Of a stretch of 64,000 nt of DNA, positions 1-9,080 are shown in pieces; within the stretch, counting starts at the first letter, position 1; each line of letters begins with the position of its first letter. Location of the stretch: NCBI RefSeq assembly GCF_014645535.1, contig NZ_BMLX01000004.1:173912-237911 (forward strand), given 5' to 3'. Below the pieces are notes generated by a model that did not search any database, was not told the origin of the DNA, and worked only from the letters and a program-made list of their open reading frames with translations. A program made the position numbers and the translations under genes. Source of the DNA: Silvimonas iriomotensis (GTDB lineage Bacteria > Pseudomonadota > Gammaproteobacteria > Burkholderiales > Chitinibacteraceae).

Positions 1-577
1 ACGGAATATGCCGGATCACGCGCGGCTCGCCGCCCAGGGTCAGATACAGGGCGCTGTCACTGTAGATTTGCGGCGAATTGATCGATACCCGCCAGCCACC
101 ACACCAGGCCCAGCCGCTATCTTGCTGCGAGAAGCGCCAGTCGCCGGCATACGGGTTGCGATCAAAACGCTGTATCCACATTAAATTGCCCTCTTTGTCC
201 TTGAGGGAAATATCGTAGAAGGCCACACCACCGTCATGCTGTTCGACCCGCCAGCCAGGCCAGTTGCCAACAAGGTTAAGGGTAACGGCAGACAGCAGTT
301 TTTCATGCGGCAGCGCATTGGTGACGACGCCACCGACATCAGTGAAATAGGGGCGGTAATCAAGGCCATCCTGGCGGGAATGAAAAGGCGACACGCCCCA
401 GCGCGGCCCTACCCAGTAGGCCACCAGCAATACAGCACAGGCCATGAAGAAACCACGCAACCACGGCCGGAAGCGCCGCGGCGTAACGGGCATGCTGGCC
501 AGCCAGTCCAGCGGGCTGGTACGGTAGCGCCGATAGTAATCAACGGTGGAATCAGATTCCTGCTCGCTGTGATACAT
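1..577 (-). CDS. Partial gene: membrane-anchored protein of unknown function
   Basis: The gene runs off the left edge, so only the first 192 codons are visible. The ATG at 577 has a GGAGAG ribosome site six bases upstream. The product starts MYHSEQESDSTVDYYRRYRT, has a short cytoplasmic N-terminus, and carries one hydrophobic segment (FFMACAVLLVAYWVG, around residues 41-55). A larger, presumably periplasmic part rich in Trp, Gly and Asp follows. Codon use and the uninterrupted frame over 576 bases support a real gene. I do not recognise a family. In many betaproteobacteria pth follows rplY, but this product is not Pth. Function unknown. Confidence 0.7.
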   Translation of the reverse strand, partial: MYHSEQESDSTVDYYRRYRTSPLDWLASMPVTPRRFRPWLRGFFMACAVLLVAYWVGPRWGVSPFHSRQDGLDYRPYFTDVGGVVTNALPHEKLLSAVTLNLVGNWPGWRVEQHDGGVAFYDISLKDKEGNLMWIQRFDRNPYAGDWRFSQQDSGWAWCGGWRVSINSPQIYSDSALYLTLGGEPRVIRHIP

Positions 578-679
578 CGCTCTCTCCATATACATTATTT
601 GCCTTATAAGTAAGTCAAACAATAGCAGTAGAAAAGGTCTGTGCCAGCTAAAACAGATTGGAACTGACGTGATAGATAC

Positions 680-712
680 AAAAAAGCCGGCAGGGAAACC
701 CGCCGGCTTTTT
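680..712 (-). terminator. Rho-independent terminator after rplY
   Basis: The inverted repeat GCCGGC-(A)GGG-AAA-CCC-GCCGGC is flanked by runs of A on the left and T on the right, so it can work on both strands. It sits 26 bases after the rplY stop and closes the prs-rplY run. Confidence 0.85.
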
Positions 713-737
713 GACAACGCAGATGAAGCCTGGCGAA

Positions 738-1316
738 TTATTCGCCCTTCTTCGCGTTGAAGGTTGCAACGGCCAGATCTTCGCCGCGAACCAGGGACTT
801 GAGCTCAACACCTTCCGGCAGCTTGAGGTCGGAGAGGTGGACGGATGCGTTGGTCGCACCGATCTCGCTCAGATCAACTTCAATGAATTCCGGCAGCTTG
901 GTGGCGGCGCAACGCACAACCACTTCGTTCAGGATGTAGCCGATGGTACCGCCATCCAGCTTCACGCCCGGAGCGACATCAGCGTTCTTGAAGTGCAGCG
1001 GCACTTTCAGTTCAACGGTGGTGGTGTCGTCAACGCGCTGGAAATCAACGTGCAGGATCAGTTGCTTGAACGGGTGGTATTGCACCGAACGCAGCAGAAC
1101 CTGTTCAGTAGCGCCTTCAACGACTACATTGACGATAGCGGTATGGAAAGCTTCGTCTTTCAGGGTGTACCACATGCTGTTGTGGTCAAACTCAACGGCG
1201 ATCGGGGCCTTGGTGCCACCGTAAATGATGCCGGGGAGCTTGCCGCTGTTACGCAGGCGGCGGCTCGCACCAGTACCTTGCGCAGCACGGGCTTGTGCTT
1301 GAATTTCGAAAGTCAT
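738..1316 (-). CDS. rplY: 50S ribosomal protein L25, long (Ctc/TL5) form
   Basis: This is a 5S rRNA-binding protein of the large subunit. The 192-residue product has the N-terminal L25 domain (about 1-90, including the SRRLRNSGKLPGIIYGG stretch) and the C-terminal TL5-type beta domain (about 95-185, with the IEVDLSEIG motif). That is the two-domain form usual in betaproteobacteria; the E. coli protein has only the first domain. It lies downstream of prs on the same strand, the common prs-rplY order. A hairpin at 1405-1435 in the gap may reduce read-through from prs. Confidence 0.95.
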   Translation of the reverse strand: MTFEIQAQARAAQGTGASRRLRNSGKLPGIIYGGTKAPIAVEFDHNSMWYTLKDEAFHTAIVNVVVEGATEQVLLRSVQYHPFKQLILHVDFQRVDDTTTVELKVPLHFKNADVAPGVKLDGGTIGYILNEVVVRCAATKLPEFIEVDLSEIGATNASVHLSDLKLPEGVELKSLVRGEDLAVATFNAKKGE

Positions 1317-1404
1317 GGTTGTTACTCCATTTCAGTTAAACACTTCGCCACCCGCGACCAGGACTGGCAAAGGACTCGGGGGACCATTCCCCCAAATAAC
1401 GCAA

Positions 1405-1435
1405 ACGGTGAAGAGGGGCTTGCCCGCTTCACCGT
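1405..1435 (-). terminator. Hairpin between prs and rplY
   Basis: A nine-base perfect arm (ACGGTGAAG / CTTCACCGT) encloses a GC-rich inner stem. Downstream on the minus strand there is only a weak T-rich tract (TTTGCGTTATTTG), so it may act as an attenuator or mRNA stabiliser and not as a full stop. Confidence 0.55.
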
Positions 1436-1464
1436 CTTGTAAATCTTGTTGCTACGTCGTGCGA

Positions 1465-2415
1465 TCAGTCCACAAACAAGGAAGAGACCGACTCTTCGTT
1501 GTTGATGCGGCGCATGGTCTCTGCCAGCAAGCCGGCGATCGAGACAATGCGGATGCGTTCGCACTGACGGGCAGCTTCCGACAACGGAATCGTGTCGGTC
1601 ACTACCACTTCATCCAGTTCAGACTGGACGATGCGTTCAACGGCAGCGCCGGAGAACACGGCGTGGGTTGCATAGGCAATCACACGCGCTGCGCCGTGGG
1701 CCTTCAGGGCCTGGGCGGCTTTGACCAGCGTATTGGCAGTATCGATCATGTCATCGATGATCACGCAGGTACGGCCCGATACATCGCCGATGATGTGCAT
1801 GACTTCTGCCACGTTCGCCTTGGGGCGACGCTTGTCGATAATGGCCATGTCCACGTTCAGTTGCTTGGCCATGGCGCGGGCACGCAGTACACCGCCTACG
1901 TCCGGGCTGACGACCATGAGCTGATCATGGTTCTTGGCGCGGATATCAGCCAGCAGTACCGGTGTGGAGTAGATGTTGTCGACCGGGATATCAAAGAAAC
2001 CCTGAATCTGGTCGGCGTGGACATCTACCGTCAGGACACGGTCAACACCTGCAACTTGCAGCATGTTGGCAATGACCTTGGCCGAAATCGGCACACGGGC
2101 AGAGCGCGGACGACGATCCTGGCGGGCGTAACCGAAATACGGAATCGCCGCAGTAATGCGACCGGCCGATGCGCGTTTGAGCGCGTCGACCATCAGCATG
2201 ACTTCCATGATATTGTCGTTGGTCGGAACGCAGGTCGATTGCAGGACGAACACGTCGCGACCGCGAACGTTCTCCAGCAATTCAACTGTCACCTCACCGT
2301 CCGAGAAGCGACCAACCGTGGCGCGACCCAGAGAAATGTCGAGGTGATTGACGACGCTTTCGGCAAGCTTGGGGTTAGCATTGCCGGTAAATACCATGAG
2401 GCTGTCGTAAGCCAT
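1465..2415 (-). CDS. prs: Ribose-phosphate pyrophosphokinase (PRPP synthetase)
   Basis: It makes PRPP from ribose 5-phosphate and ATP for nucleotide, His, Trp and NAD synthesis. The 316-residue length is typical of class I enzymes. Visible signatures are the N-terminal NANPKLAE stretch, the catalytic flexible loop around [13 protein letters not shown] (about residues 93-105), and the PRPP-binding loop [12 protein letters not shown] (about 217-228). The usual DTAGT is DTANT here, a mild variation. It follows tRNA-Gln and its terminator on the same strand and precedes rplY, matching conserved betaproteobacterial order. Confidence 0.97.
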   Translation of the reverse strand: MAYDSLMVFTGNANPKLAESVVNHLDISLGRATVGRFSDGEVTVELLENVRGRDVFVLQSTCVPTNDNIMEVMLMVDALKRASAGRITAAIPYFGYARQDRRPRSARVPISAKVIANMLQVAGVDRVLTVDVHADQIQGFFDIPVDNIYSTPVLLADIRAKNHDQLMVVSPDVGGVLRARAMAKQLNVDMAIIDKRRPKANVAEVMHIIGDVSGRTCVIIDDMIDTANTLVKAAQALKAHGAARVIAYATHAVFSGAAVERIVQSELDEVVVTDTIPLSEAARQCERIRIVSIAGLLAETMRRINNEESVSSLFVD

Positions 2416-2436
2416 TTTCTGTGCCCTGGAAAAACG

Positions 2437-2465
2437 AAAAGCGTGTAACTGGTGTACACGCTTTT
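2437..2465 (-). terminator. Terminator between tRNA-Gln and prs
   Basis: The perfect 11-base inverted repeat AAAAGCGTGTA / TACACGCTTTT has a seven-base loop, with T-rich sequence after it on the minus strand. It ends the tRNA transcript just before prs. Confidence 0.8.
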
Positions 2466-2478
2466 CTGTCTTTAGAAG

Positions 2479-2555
2479 TGGCAGGGGAAGAAGGATTCGA
2501 ACCTTCGCATGTCGGAATCAAAATCCGATGCCTTAACCAACTTGGCGACTCCCCT
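2479..2555 (-). tRNA. tRNA-Gln (anticodon TTG)
   Basis: On the minus strand the 77-base sequence folds as a full cloverleaf with encoded CCA. The acceptor AGGGGAG pairs with TTCCCCT (one G-T pair), the discriminator is G, the anticodon loop is TTTTGAT (TTG, reads CAA/CAG), and the T arm contains GGTTCGAATCC. It sits between ispE and prs, its usual place in betaproteobacteria. Confidence 0.96.
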
Positions 2556-2581
2556 ATCGAAACTGCTGAACTTGAAAACTG

Positions 2582-3481
2582 CTAATCAGCAAATTCGCTT
2601 AACTCGTGCTTTTGGAGTGACCTTGCAACAAAACCGGTCATCTCTTCAGGAACCAGCGATACTACACGATCCGCTTCGCTTTGTGAAGCACATATTGTGA
2701 ACACGCAGCTTCCTGATCCAGTCATCCGCGCCGGTCCAAACTGGCTTAGCCATTCCAGACTTTCAGCGATGCGCGGCTGCTGACTCACCGCTACTGGCTG
2801 CAAATCATTTCGCGTCGCAGCAACGTTGAGGCCGCGCATTTTGATGGAGGGCGTATCTCTTGTCAAGCGCTCATCTTTAAAAATTGCAGGCGTAGAAACA
2901 TGTACCTGCGGATGCAGCACGGCAAACCAGCAATCGGGCGTGTCGTAGGCGGTCATGATTTCGCCCACGCCTTCGACAAAGGCATTGCGGCCGAAAATAA
3001 AGAACGGGACATCGGCGCCCAGCTTCAAACCCAGCTCCATCAACGACTTGCGCGACAAGTTCACGTTCCACAGACGGTTGAGCGCCAGCAGCACCGTCGC
3101 GGCGTCCGAACTGCCGCCACCCATGCCACCGCCCATGGGTATGCGTTTGGTCACGCGGATATCCACACCGCAAGTGATCGGCGCAAACGGCTGCAACAGA
3201 CGTGCGGCGCGCACCGTCAGGTCGTCTTCCGGGTTCACGCCGGGCAGGGGGTTGTGATGCTCGATGCCGTCATCATCACGCAGCCGCAGTTCAATGGTGT
3301 CTTTCAGATCAACCAGCTGGAACACGGATTGCAGCAAGTGATAGCCATCAGCCCGGCGTCCGATGACATGCAAAAACAGATTGAGCTTGGCCGGGGCCGG
3401 AAAACTGCGCCAGCCCTGGGGCGTGGCGGGGAAGTGATCCAGCGCGGATGCAGCAAGAACAGAATGTGTTACGGAAGCCAT
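2582..3481 (-). CDS. ispE: 4-diphosphocytidyl-2-C-methyl-D-erythritol kinase
   Basis: This GHMP-family kinase phosphorylates CDP-ME in the MEP isoprenoid pathway. The 299-residue product contains the substrate-binding PAKLNLFLHVIGRRADGYH stretch (about 29-47) and the ATP loop PMGGGMGGGSSDAA (about 115-128). A late MTGSGSCVF motif is also typical. The ATG at 3481 overlaps the end of lolB by 13 bases and gives an N-terminus some 25 residues longer than usual. No better internal start is visible, so the extension may be real. Confidence 0.95.
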   Translation of the reverse strand: MASVTHSVLAASALDHFPATPQGWRSFPAPAKLNLFLHVIGRRADGYHLLQSVFQLVDLKDTIELRLRDDDGIEHHNPLPGVNPEDDLTVRAARLLQPFAPITCGVDIRVTKRIPMGGGMGGGSSDAATVLLALNRLWNVNLSRKSLMELGLKLGADVPFFIFGRNAFVEGVGEIMTAYDTPDCWFAVLHPQVHVSTPAIFKDERLTRDTPSIKMRGLNVAATRNDLQPVAVSQQPRIAESLEWLSQFGPARMTGSGSCVFTICASQSEADRVVSLVPEEMTGFVARSLQKHELSEFAD

Positions 3482-4026
3482 TGCCAGTCAGACACCACAA
3501 TTTTCAGATCAAGCCCGTTCTGGGCGGCGTGAATACGCCAGGGTAATTTGCCTTCGCGGCCGGCATCGCGCAGATCAGTCGCGTCGATTTCCCAGCCGTT
3601 CTGCGAGATATGAATACCTTCTGCAGTGGGCGTGACCACTGCCGGCGTCGCCGGATCAGGTTTGCCGCGCAGCCACCAGCGCATGCCTTGTACCGGCAGT
3701 TGCCAGCCGGTGCGTTTTTGCAGCAAGGCTTCCGGGCTGGGCGCAACCGTATCGGTGCCGCTGGAATCCTTCAGCCGCGCGCCTTGCGCATCAAAAGTCA
3801 GGCGGGCGACGGTCTGGCCCAGCGGGGTTCCCAGATCCAGCGCGGCTTCATTACCGTCATCGCGCCAGGTGAAATTGGCAATTTGCGAGTCATTGGGCAA
3901 ACGCAACGCCACGCGGCCCGTGGCCACCAGCTCGCCAGAGCGCGTCGGCGGGGCGGGCGGCGTGGCGCAACCGGCCAGCCACAAAGCGGCCAGCAACAGC
4001 CAGAAACCGGTTAACCAGCGCTTCAC
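3469..4026 (-). CDS. lolB: Outer-membrane lipoprotein insertion protein LolB
   Basis: LolB receives lipoproteins from LolA and inserts them in the outer membrane. The 185-residue product begins with a lipoprotein signal (KRWLTGFWLLLAALWLAGC, lipobox Cys20) and has the LolB-type start of the mature domain (TGRVALRLPNDSQIANFTW). The rest matches the family beta-barrel length. It overlaps the upstream TPR lipoprotein gene by four bases (ATGA) and ispE by 13, so the three genes are probably translationally coupled. Confidence 0.92.
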   Translation of the reverse strand: MKRWLTGFWLLLAALWLAGCATPPAPPTRSGELVATGRVALRLPNDSQIANFTWRDDGNEAALDLGTPLGQTVARLTFDAQGARLKDSSGTDTVAPSPEALLQKRTGWQLPVQGMRWWLRGKPDPATPAVVTPTAEGIHISQNGWEIDATDLRDAGREGKLPWRIHAAQNGLDLKIVVSDWQWLP

Positions 4027-5789
4027 GGTTTGCCGATTTCCTGGCCGATGGCGATCACCGATTCGTTATCCGGGTCCAGCCTTTGCGCTTCTGCCAGCAC
4101 TTTGTGGGCGTCGCTCTTTTCGCCCAGCTTGTACAGCGTGGCAGCCAGGTGGGCGCCGACTTCCGGATTGGGCATGGCCTTATACGCTTTGGTCAGCAGG
4201 TCACGCGCTTCCGGCAGGCGATTTTGCTTGTAACGCAACCAGCCAAGGCTATCGAGGATGACCGGGTTGTCCGGGTCCAGCGTGTTGGCTTTTTCCAGAT
4301 AACCGTTGGCTTCATCGTAGCGATCGGTACGGTTGGCCAGGGTGTAACCCAGCGCGTTCAGGCCCTGGGCGCTGTCCGGTTGCAGTTCCAGATACTTGTG
4401 CAGGTCCGCTTCTGCGGCCGGCACGTTGTGCTGCAGGTCGGCAATCAGCGAGCGCTCGTACAGCAGATCGGCGTTTTTCGGATCTTTACTCAGCGCTTCG
4501 GTCAGCACGAACCAGGCTTTGTCGTAGTTTTTGGCTTCACGCCAGACGCTGGACTCCAACAGGGTCTGCCGGGTTTGCTGTTCGGTGGTCAGCGCCACGT
4601 TCTGATGGATCAGGTCAATGGCCTTTTGCGGCTGACCTGTGCGTGCGTACAGATGGATCAAGCGCTCGATTGCGGCGTCATGCATGTCGCCTTCCACGCT
4701 TTGATACCAGCCAATGGCGTCCTGGTTCTGCCCGCGGATTTCAGCAATCTGGCCCAGATACAGCCGCAGATTGTTGGTGTTGCGCGGGTTTCTTTGCACG
4801 GCCGCGCCAAGGCGTTGCTGGGCGGTATCGAAATCACGCAGTTCCATGGAAACCAGACCGGAGCCAACCAGCGCTTCCAGGTTATCCGGCTGGATTTTCA
4901 GAATGCCGTTGTATTCGTCCAGCGCGTCTTTCATCTGTTTGTTGATGACCAGCTCACGCGCCAGCGCATTGCGGATCGGCAAGGAGTCCGGGTTTTTGCG
5001 CAGGGCGGTGTGCAGGTAATCGATACGTTCCTGGCTTGGGCGATCCGACATCAGCTGGATGCGGTACAGCACGGCCGGTTCCCAGCCTGGACGCAACGCT
5101 TCAGCGGCGTCGACTTCCTTGATGGCGTCGGGAACGCGGTTGGTATTGGCATAGGCCACCGCGCGGGCGAAGTGCGCCTCTGGCAGATTCAGATACGGCG
5201 CGGTCACATCTTCAGTGAGCTTGGCCGCCGCATTGCGGTCGGTGTTTTTATCCCACAGCGTATGCATGCGCAGGAAGAAAGAGGGCGCGTCTTGCGGCTT
5301 GGCTTTAAGCAAGGCCTCAAGGTGCGGCTTGGCTTCATCCAGCCGGTTGGCGCGCAACAACAGGCTGAGCATCACCTGCTGCGGGCCCACCGCGTTGGGC
5401 GAGGCGTCGATCCATTGTTTGGCCGAATCCATGGCCAGATTCAGCTGGCCTGCACCAATGGCGACTTCGGTCGCGCGTTTGGCCACGCGCGGATCATGCG
5501 TGCGCCTGGCCAGATCATTCCAGGTTTGTGCACCCAGCGTGGCCTGGCCACGTTGCAGGGCGATATCACCCACCAGGAAGCGCAGCACCAGTTCGTCCGT
5601 CAACTCTTCATTGGGGAGCGGGCCGTCAGCGATCGCGGGGTCTTGCGCGTTGTCATCTGCCGCGGGCGCACTCGCCACGGGTGCTTTGCCTGTCGCTGCG
5701 GGTTGTCCAACCGTGGCACAACCGGCAAGGACCGTCAGGCTCAGGCACACAAGAGTCAGGAGAGGTTTCCGGGAAAACGGAAAAGGCAT
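4023..5789 (-). CDS. Tetratricopeptide-repeat lipoprotein
   Basis: The 588-residue product has a lipoprotein signal (Cys24 in LTVLAGC) followed by TPR units over almost the whole length, for example the pairs around DNLEALVGSGLVSMELRDFD and NPVILDSLGWLRYKQNRLPEA. Proteins like this are found upstream of lolB in many beta- and gammaproteobacteria and are thought to be outer-membrane anchored scaffolds; the exact role is not established. It is first in the TPR-lolB-ispE operon and diverges from mutM, with the promoters of both in the 227-base gap. Confidence 0.85.
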   Translation of the reverse strand: MPFPFSRKPLLTLVCLSLTVLAGCATVGQPAATGKAPVASAPAADDNAQDPAIADGPLPNEELTDELVLRFLVGDIALQRGQATLGAQTWNDLARRTHDPRVAKRATEVAIGAGQLNLAMDSAKQWIDASPNAVGPQQVMLSLLLRANRLDEAKPHLEALLKAKPQDAPSFFLRMHTLWDKNTDRNAAAKLTEDVTAPYLNLPEAHFARAVAYANTNRVPDAIKEVDAAEALRPGWEPAVLYRIQLMSDRPSQERIDYLHTALRKNPDSLPIRNALARELVINKQMKDALDEYNGILKIQPDNLEALVGSGLVSMELRDFDTAQQRLGAAVQRNPRNTNNLRLYLGQIAEIRGQNQDAIGWYQSVEGDMHDAAIERLIHLYARTGQPQKAIDLIHQNVALTTEQQTRQTLLESSVWREAKNYDKAWFVLTEALSKDPKNADLLYERSLIADLQHNVPAAEADLHKYLELQPDSAQGLNALGYTLANRTDRYDEANGYLEKANTLDPDNPVILDSLGWLRYKQNRLPEARDLLTKAYKAMPNPEVGAHLAATLYKLGEKSDAHKVLAEAQRLDPDNESVIAIGQEIGKP

Positions 5790-6016
5790 GGCAAAGTCCG
5801 GCGGGTGGTGGAGTGTTGTGTCGCGAGCATTGACTGCCGCTGCGGCATTTTTAGCACTGGATTACATACAGACCCGTGCTGCTTCATATTAAGGTAAATT
5901 CCGTCGCGAAGTCCAAGCCGTGAGGTGACGGGCCTTGCGCAACTTTTAACGGCATTGTGTTATGACGAGCGAATGACAATTTATGTTCCGTCTGCCTTTC
6001 ATTGTCTGGTTGGATC

Positions 6017-6832
6017 ATGCCTGAATTACCCGAAGTCGAAACGACGCGTCGCGGCATTGCCGATATCCTCACCGGTAACACGGTAGCCCAGGTCACCGTG
6101 CGTGATCCGCGCCTGCGCTGGCCGGTGCCCGATACCCTGCACACCCTGCTGCAGGGGCAGCGCATTGTCTCGGTCGAGCGGCGTGCCAAATATCTGCTGA
6201 TCGGCTTTGCCCACGGCACGCTGATTGTCCACCTTGGCATGAGCGGCACCTTGCGGGTGGTGACGGCTGCGCGTCCGGTTGAAAAACACGATCATATTGA
6301 TCTGATGCTCGAAGACGGCCGCATCCTGCGTTACCGCGATCCGCGCCGCTTTGGCTGCATGCTCTGGCATGAGGCCGCACCGGCCACGCACCCCTTGCTG
6401 GCAGCGCTGGGACCGGAGCCTTTGTCTGACGCCTTTGACGCCAGCTATCTGCAGCAACAGCTCGCCCGTCGGCAGGCCGCGATCAAGCTTGTCATCATGG
6501 ATCAACATGTCGTGGTTGGCGTGGGCAACATCTATGCATCCGAAGCGTTGTTCCGTGCGCGGATACACCCGGAACGGCCCGCGGCCACACTGAAGAAACG
6601 TGAAATTGACGCCCTGGTTGACGCAATCAAGGCCACTTTGTCGGACGCGATCCGCGCGGGGGGCACCACGCTGCGCGACTATGTCGATTCAAGCGGCAAC
6701 ACGGGTTATTTCCAGCTGCAGACCTACGCCTATGACCGGGCCGCAGAGCCGTGCCGGGTCTGCGCGAAGCCGATTGTGGAAATCCGCCAGGGTCAACGCG
6801 CAACATTCTTCTGCCCGAACTGCCAGAAATAA
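6017..6832 (+). CDS. mutM: Formamidopyrimidine-DNA glycosylase (Fpg)
   Basis: It excises 8-oxoguanine and formamidopyrimidines and nicks the abasic site. The start at 6017 gives MPELPEVE, so the catalytic Pro and Glu are at positions 2 and 3 after the initiator; a longer in-frame start at 6002 would bury the proline and is rejected. The conserved Lys in VERRAKYLL is present. The C-terminal zinc finger is complete: CRVC, 16 residues, CPNC, with the Arg of QRATFFC. Length 271 is standard. Confidence 0.96.
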   Translation: MPELPEVETTRRGIADILTGNTVAQVTVRDPRLRWPVPDTLHTLLQGQRIVSVERRAKYLLIGFAHGTLIVHLGMSGTLRVVTAARPVEKHDHIDLMLEDGRILRYRDPRRFGCMLWHEAAPATHPLLAALGPEPLSDAFDASYLQQQLARRQAAIKLVIMDQHVVVGVGNIYASEALFRARIHPERPAATLKKREIDALVDAIKATLSDAIRAGGTTLRDYVDSSGNTGYFQLQTYAYDRAAEPCRVCAKPIVEIRQGQRATFFCPNCQK

Positions 6833-6945
6833 TTGATTCCATTATCATTAGTGTCCGGAATGTGCGATAACGCCGTCCGAACACATGCAGGCGCCGCGCG
6901 CGCGGCCTGCGCTAAAGAGAGCCCGTACAGGGCGTGAGGACCGAG

Positions 6946-8955
6946 ATGAGCACCGACTACCTCCATCGTGACGAGATAGCCGCCAACGATGTGGACAGCA
7001 ACGACCGCCTTGCCGGCGACTTCCAGGCCTACAGCGCCTGGCGCGGCCAGTTGTCGCAACGCGTGGCGCAATTGTCGCGCTGGCTGTCCGAGCAAGACCT
7101 GGACGATGCCCAGACTCAGCTGCGCATCCAGACACTGCTGGAAAAACTCAAGGACGACAAACTCAATATCGCGTTTGTGGCCGAGTTCTCCCGCGGCAAG
7201 TCTGAACTGATCAATGCGATTTTCTTTGCGCACTATGGCAAACGCGTGCTGCCCTCGTCGGCTGGCCGCACCACCATGTGCCCGACGGAAATCCTGTTTG
7301 ACCCGTCGCGCCCGCCGTCGATCCAGTTGCTGCCGATCGAAACCCGCGCACAGAACGTGACCACCAGCGAATACCGCCGCTACACCGAAGAGTGGGCCAC
7401 GACCGAACTGGAAGTCGACAACGCTGATGCCATGCTGGCCGCGCTGGGCCAGGTGGGCCACACCAAGCGCGTATCGATTGAAGTCGCCAAGAGCTTTGGC
7501 CTGTTTGATGAAGATGATCCTGATCAGGTGATCATGGTCGGCGCCGATGGCACGGTGGAAATCCCGGCCTGGCGTCACGCCGTGATCAATTTCCCGCATC
7601 CGTTGCTGGAACAGGGCCTGGTCATTCTGGATACCCCGGGCCTGAACGCGATCGGTACCGAACCGGAACTGACGCTGAACCTGCTGCCCAACGCGCACGC
7701 CATTCTGTTTATCTTGTCTGCCGACACCGGCGTGACCAAGAGCGACATCGATGTGTGGCGCAACCACATTGGCAAGGCGCAAGCCGGCTCGCGCGGGCGC
7801 CTGGTGGTGCTCAACAAGATTGACGGCCTGTGGGATGAACTGAAGACCCCGGCACAGATCGAAGCCGAGATCGATCGCCAGGTGGTGACCACGGCCAGTC
7901 TGCTGGGCGTGAACCCCAACCACGTGTTCCCGGTATCGGCGCAAAAAGCGCTGGTCGCCAAGGTGCAGCACGATGAAGCCTTGCTGCAACGCGCGCACTT
8001 GATGGATCTGGAAGCCGCGCTGTCTGGCGAATTGTTGCCGGCCAAGCAGGATATCGTGCGCGACAGCACGATCACCGAAGTCGAAGACATTGTGCTGGCC
8101 ACCCGCAATCTGCTGGGGACGCGTCGCACCAGTCTGCTGGAACAACTGGACGAACTGGCCCGCTTGCGTGGCAAGAACCAGGACGTGGTCATGCAGATGA
8201 TGGACAAGGTCCAGACCGACAAGCGTCATTTCGAGCAAGGTCTGGTGCGCTTCCAGGCGCTGCGCAGCATTTTCAGCCAGCAGACCAACCAGTTGCTGAC
8301 GCTGCTGGGCATGGATTCGCTCAAGGCCGAGATCGCCCGTATCCGCGACGAAATGGAACGCAGCTGGTTCTCGTTTGGCGAAGGCGGCCTGCGCGCCACC
8401 ATGGAGCGCTTCTTCAAGGACACCAACGCCAATATCGCCAGCTCTGCCGAACAGGTGGCAGAAATCCAGGCCATGATGGCGGCCATGTACAAGAAGTTCA
8501 GCGAAGAACACGGCCTGGGTCAGGTGACACCGCCGCCGTTCTCCACGCTCAAGTACCACAAGGAAATCGCCCGCCTGGAGAAATCCTTCCGCGAGCACTT
8601 CAATACCGTGGGCCGTTTGCTGACCACCAGCCAGAGCCGCATTACCCGCAAGTTCTTCGAAACCGTCGCCAGCCGTGTGGTGTACGTGTTTGAAGTGGCC
8701 AACCGCGACGTGGAAAACTGGCTCAAGGCCGTGATGGCACCGATGGAAACCCAGGTGCGCGAACACCAGCTGCAACTGCGTCGCCGTCTGGAAAGCATCA
8801 AGCGCATCCACAAGGCCACCGATACGCTGGAAGGCCGTATTGAAGAACTGGAAGACATGGATCGCCAGCTCACCAGCCAGATGGACGACCTGGATCAGTG
8901 TCACCGCCAGGTGCTGGCTGCGCTCAACAGCGAGATCTCGCGCCTGGCCGCGTAA
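6946..8955 (+). CDS. Dynamin-like GTPase
   Basis: Large GTPase of the bacterial dynamin superfamily, 669 residues. GTPase motifs in order are G1 EFSRGKSE (about 80-87), G2 Thr in GRTTMCPTE, G3 LDTPG (about 228-232) and G4 LNKIDG (about 289-294). Long helical segments follow, as in dynamin stalks, and no transmembrane segment is obvious. The ATG at 6946 has GAGGA eight bases before it; the GTG at 6934 has none. The family remodels or protects membranes; the role here is unknown. It lies alone between mutM and cutC and ends at a strong terminator. Confidence 0.85.
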   Translation: MSTDYLHRDEIAANDVDSNDRLAGDFQAYSAWRGQLSQRVAQLSRWLSEQDLDDAQTQLRIQTLLEKLKDDKLNIAFVAEFSRGKSELINAIFFAHYGKRVLPSSAGRTTMCPTEILFDPSRPPSIQLLPIETRAQNVTTSEYRRYTEEWATTELEVDNADAMLAALGQVGHTKRVSIEVAKSFGLFDEDDPDQVIMVGADGTVEIPAWRHAVINFPHPLLEQGLVILDTPGLNAIGTEPELTLNLLPNAHAILFILSADTGVTKSDIDVWRNHIGKAQAGSRGRLVVLNKIDGLWDELKTPAQIEAEIDRQVVTTASLLGVNPNHVFPVSAQKALVAKVQHDEALLQRAHLMDLEAALSGELLPAKQDIVRDSTITEVEDIVLATRNLLGTRRTSLLEQLDELARLRGKNQDVVMQMMDKVQTDKRHFEQGLVRFQALRSIFSQQTNQLLTLLGMDSLKAEIARIRDEMERSWFSFGEGGLRATMERFFKDTNANIASSAEQVAEIQAMMAAMYKKFSEEHGLGQVTPPPFSTLKYHKEIARLEKSFREHFNTVGRLLTTSQSRITRKFFETVASRVVYVFEVANRDVENWLKAVMAPMETQVREHQLQLRRRLESIKRIHKATDTLEGRIEELEDMDRQLTSQMDDLDQCHRQVLAALNSEISRLAA

Positions 8956-8979
8956 TCTGGCCTGGTTTGAGTCTTTTGC

Positions 8980-9013
8980 AAAAAACGCCCGCCTTGAACG
9001 CGGGCGTTTTTTT
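8980..9013 (+). terminator. Terminator after the dynamin-like gene
   Basis: AAAAACGCCCGC / GCGGGCGTTTTTTT hairpin with a seven-T tail, 25 bases after the stop codon. Confidence 0.9.
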
Positions 9014-9080
9014 CTAGCCTGATTTGAGCGTGACGCGCGATTCGTTTACGCTTGCCCGACAACATAACGGAGCAACCGCC

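Noticed and set aside
4083..5897. Open frame of 604 codons on the plus strand over the TPR lipoprotein gene
   Set aside because: It is antisense to a gene with a signal peptide and TPRs, has no ribosome site, and its composition (Val/Gln/His/Arg-rich) is typical of GC-rich shadow frames.
6793..8904. Open frame of 703 codons on the minus strand over the dynamin-like gene
   Set aside because: Antisense shadow; the plus strand carries complete GTPase motifs and proper start and terminator.
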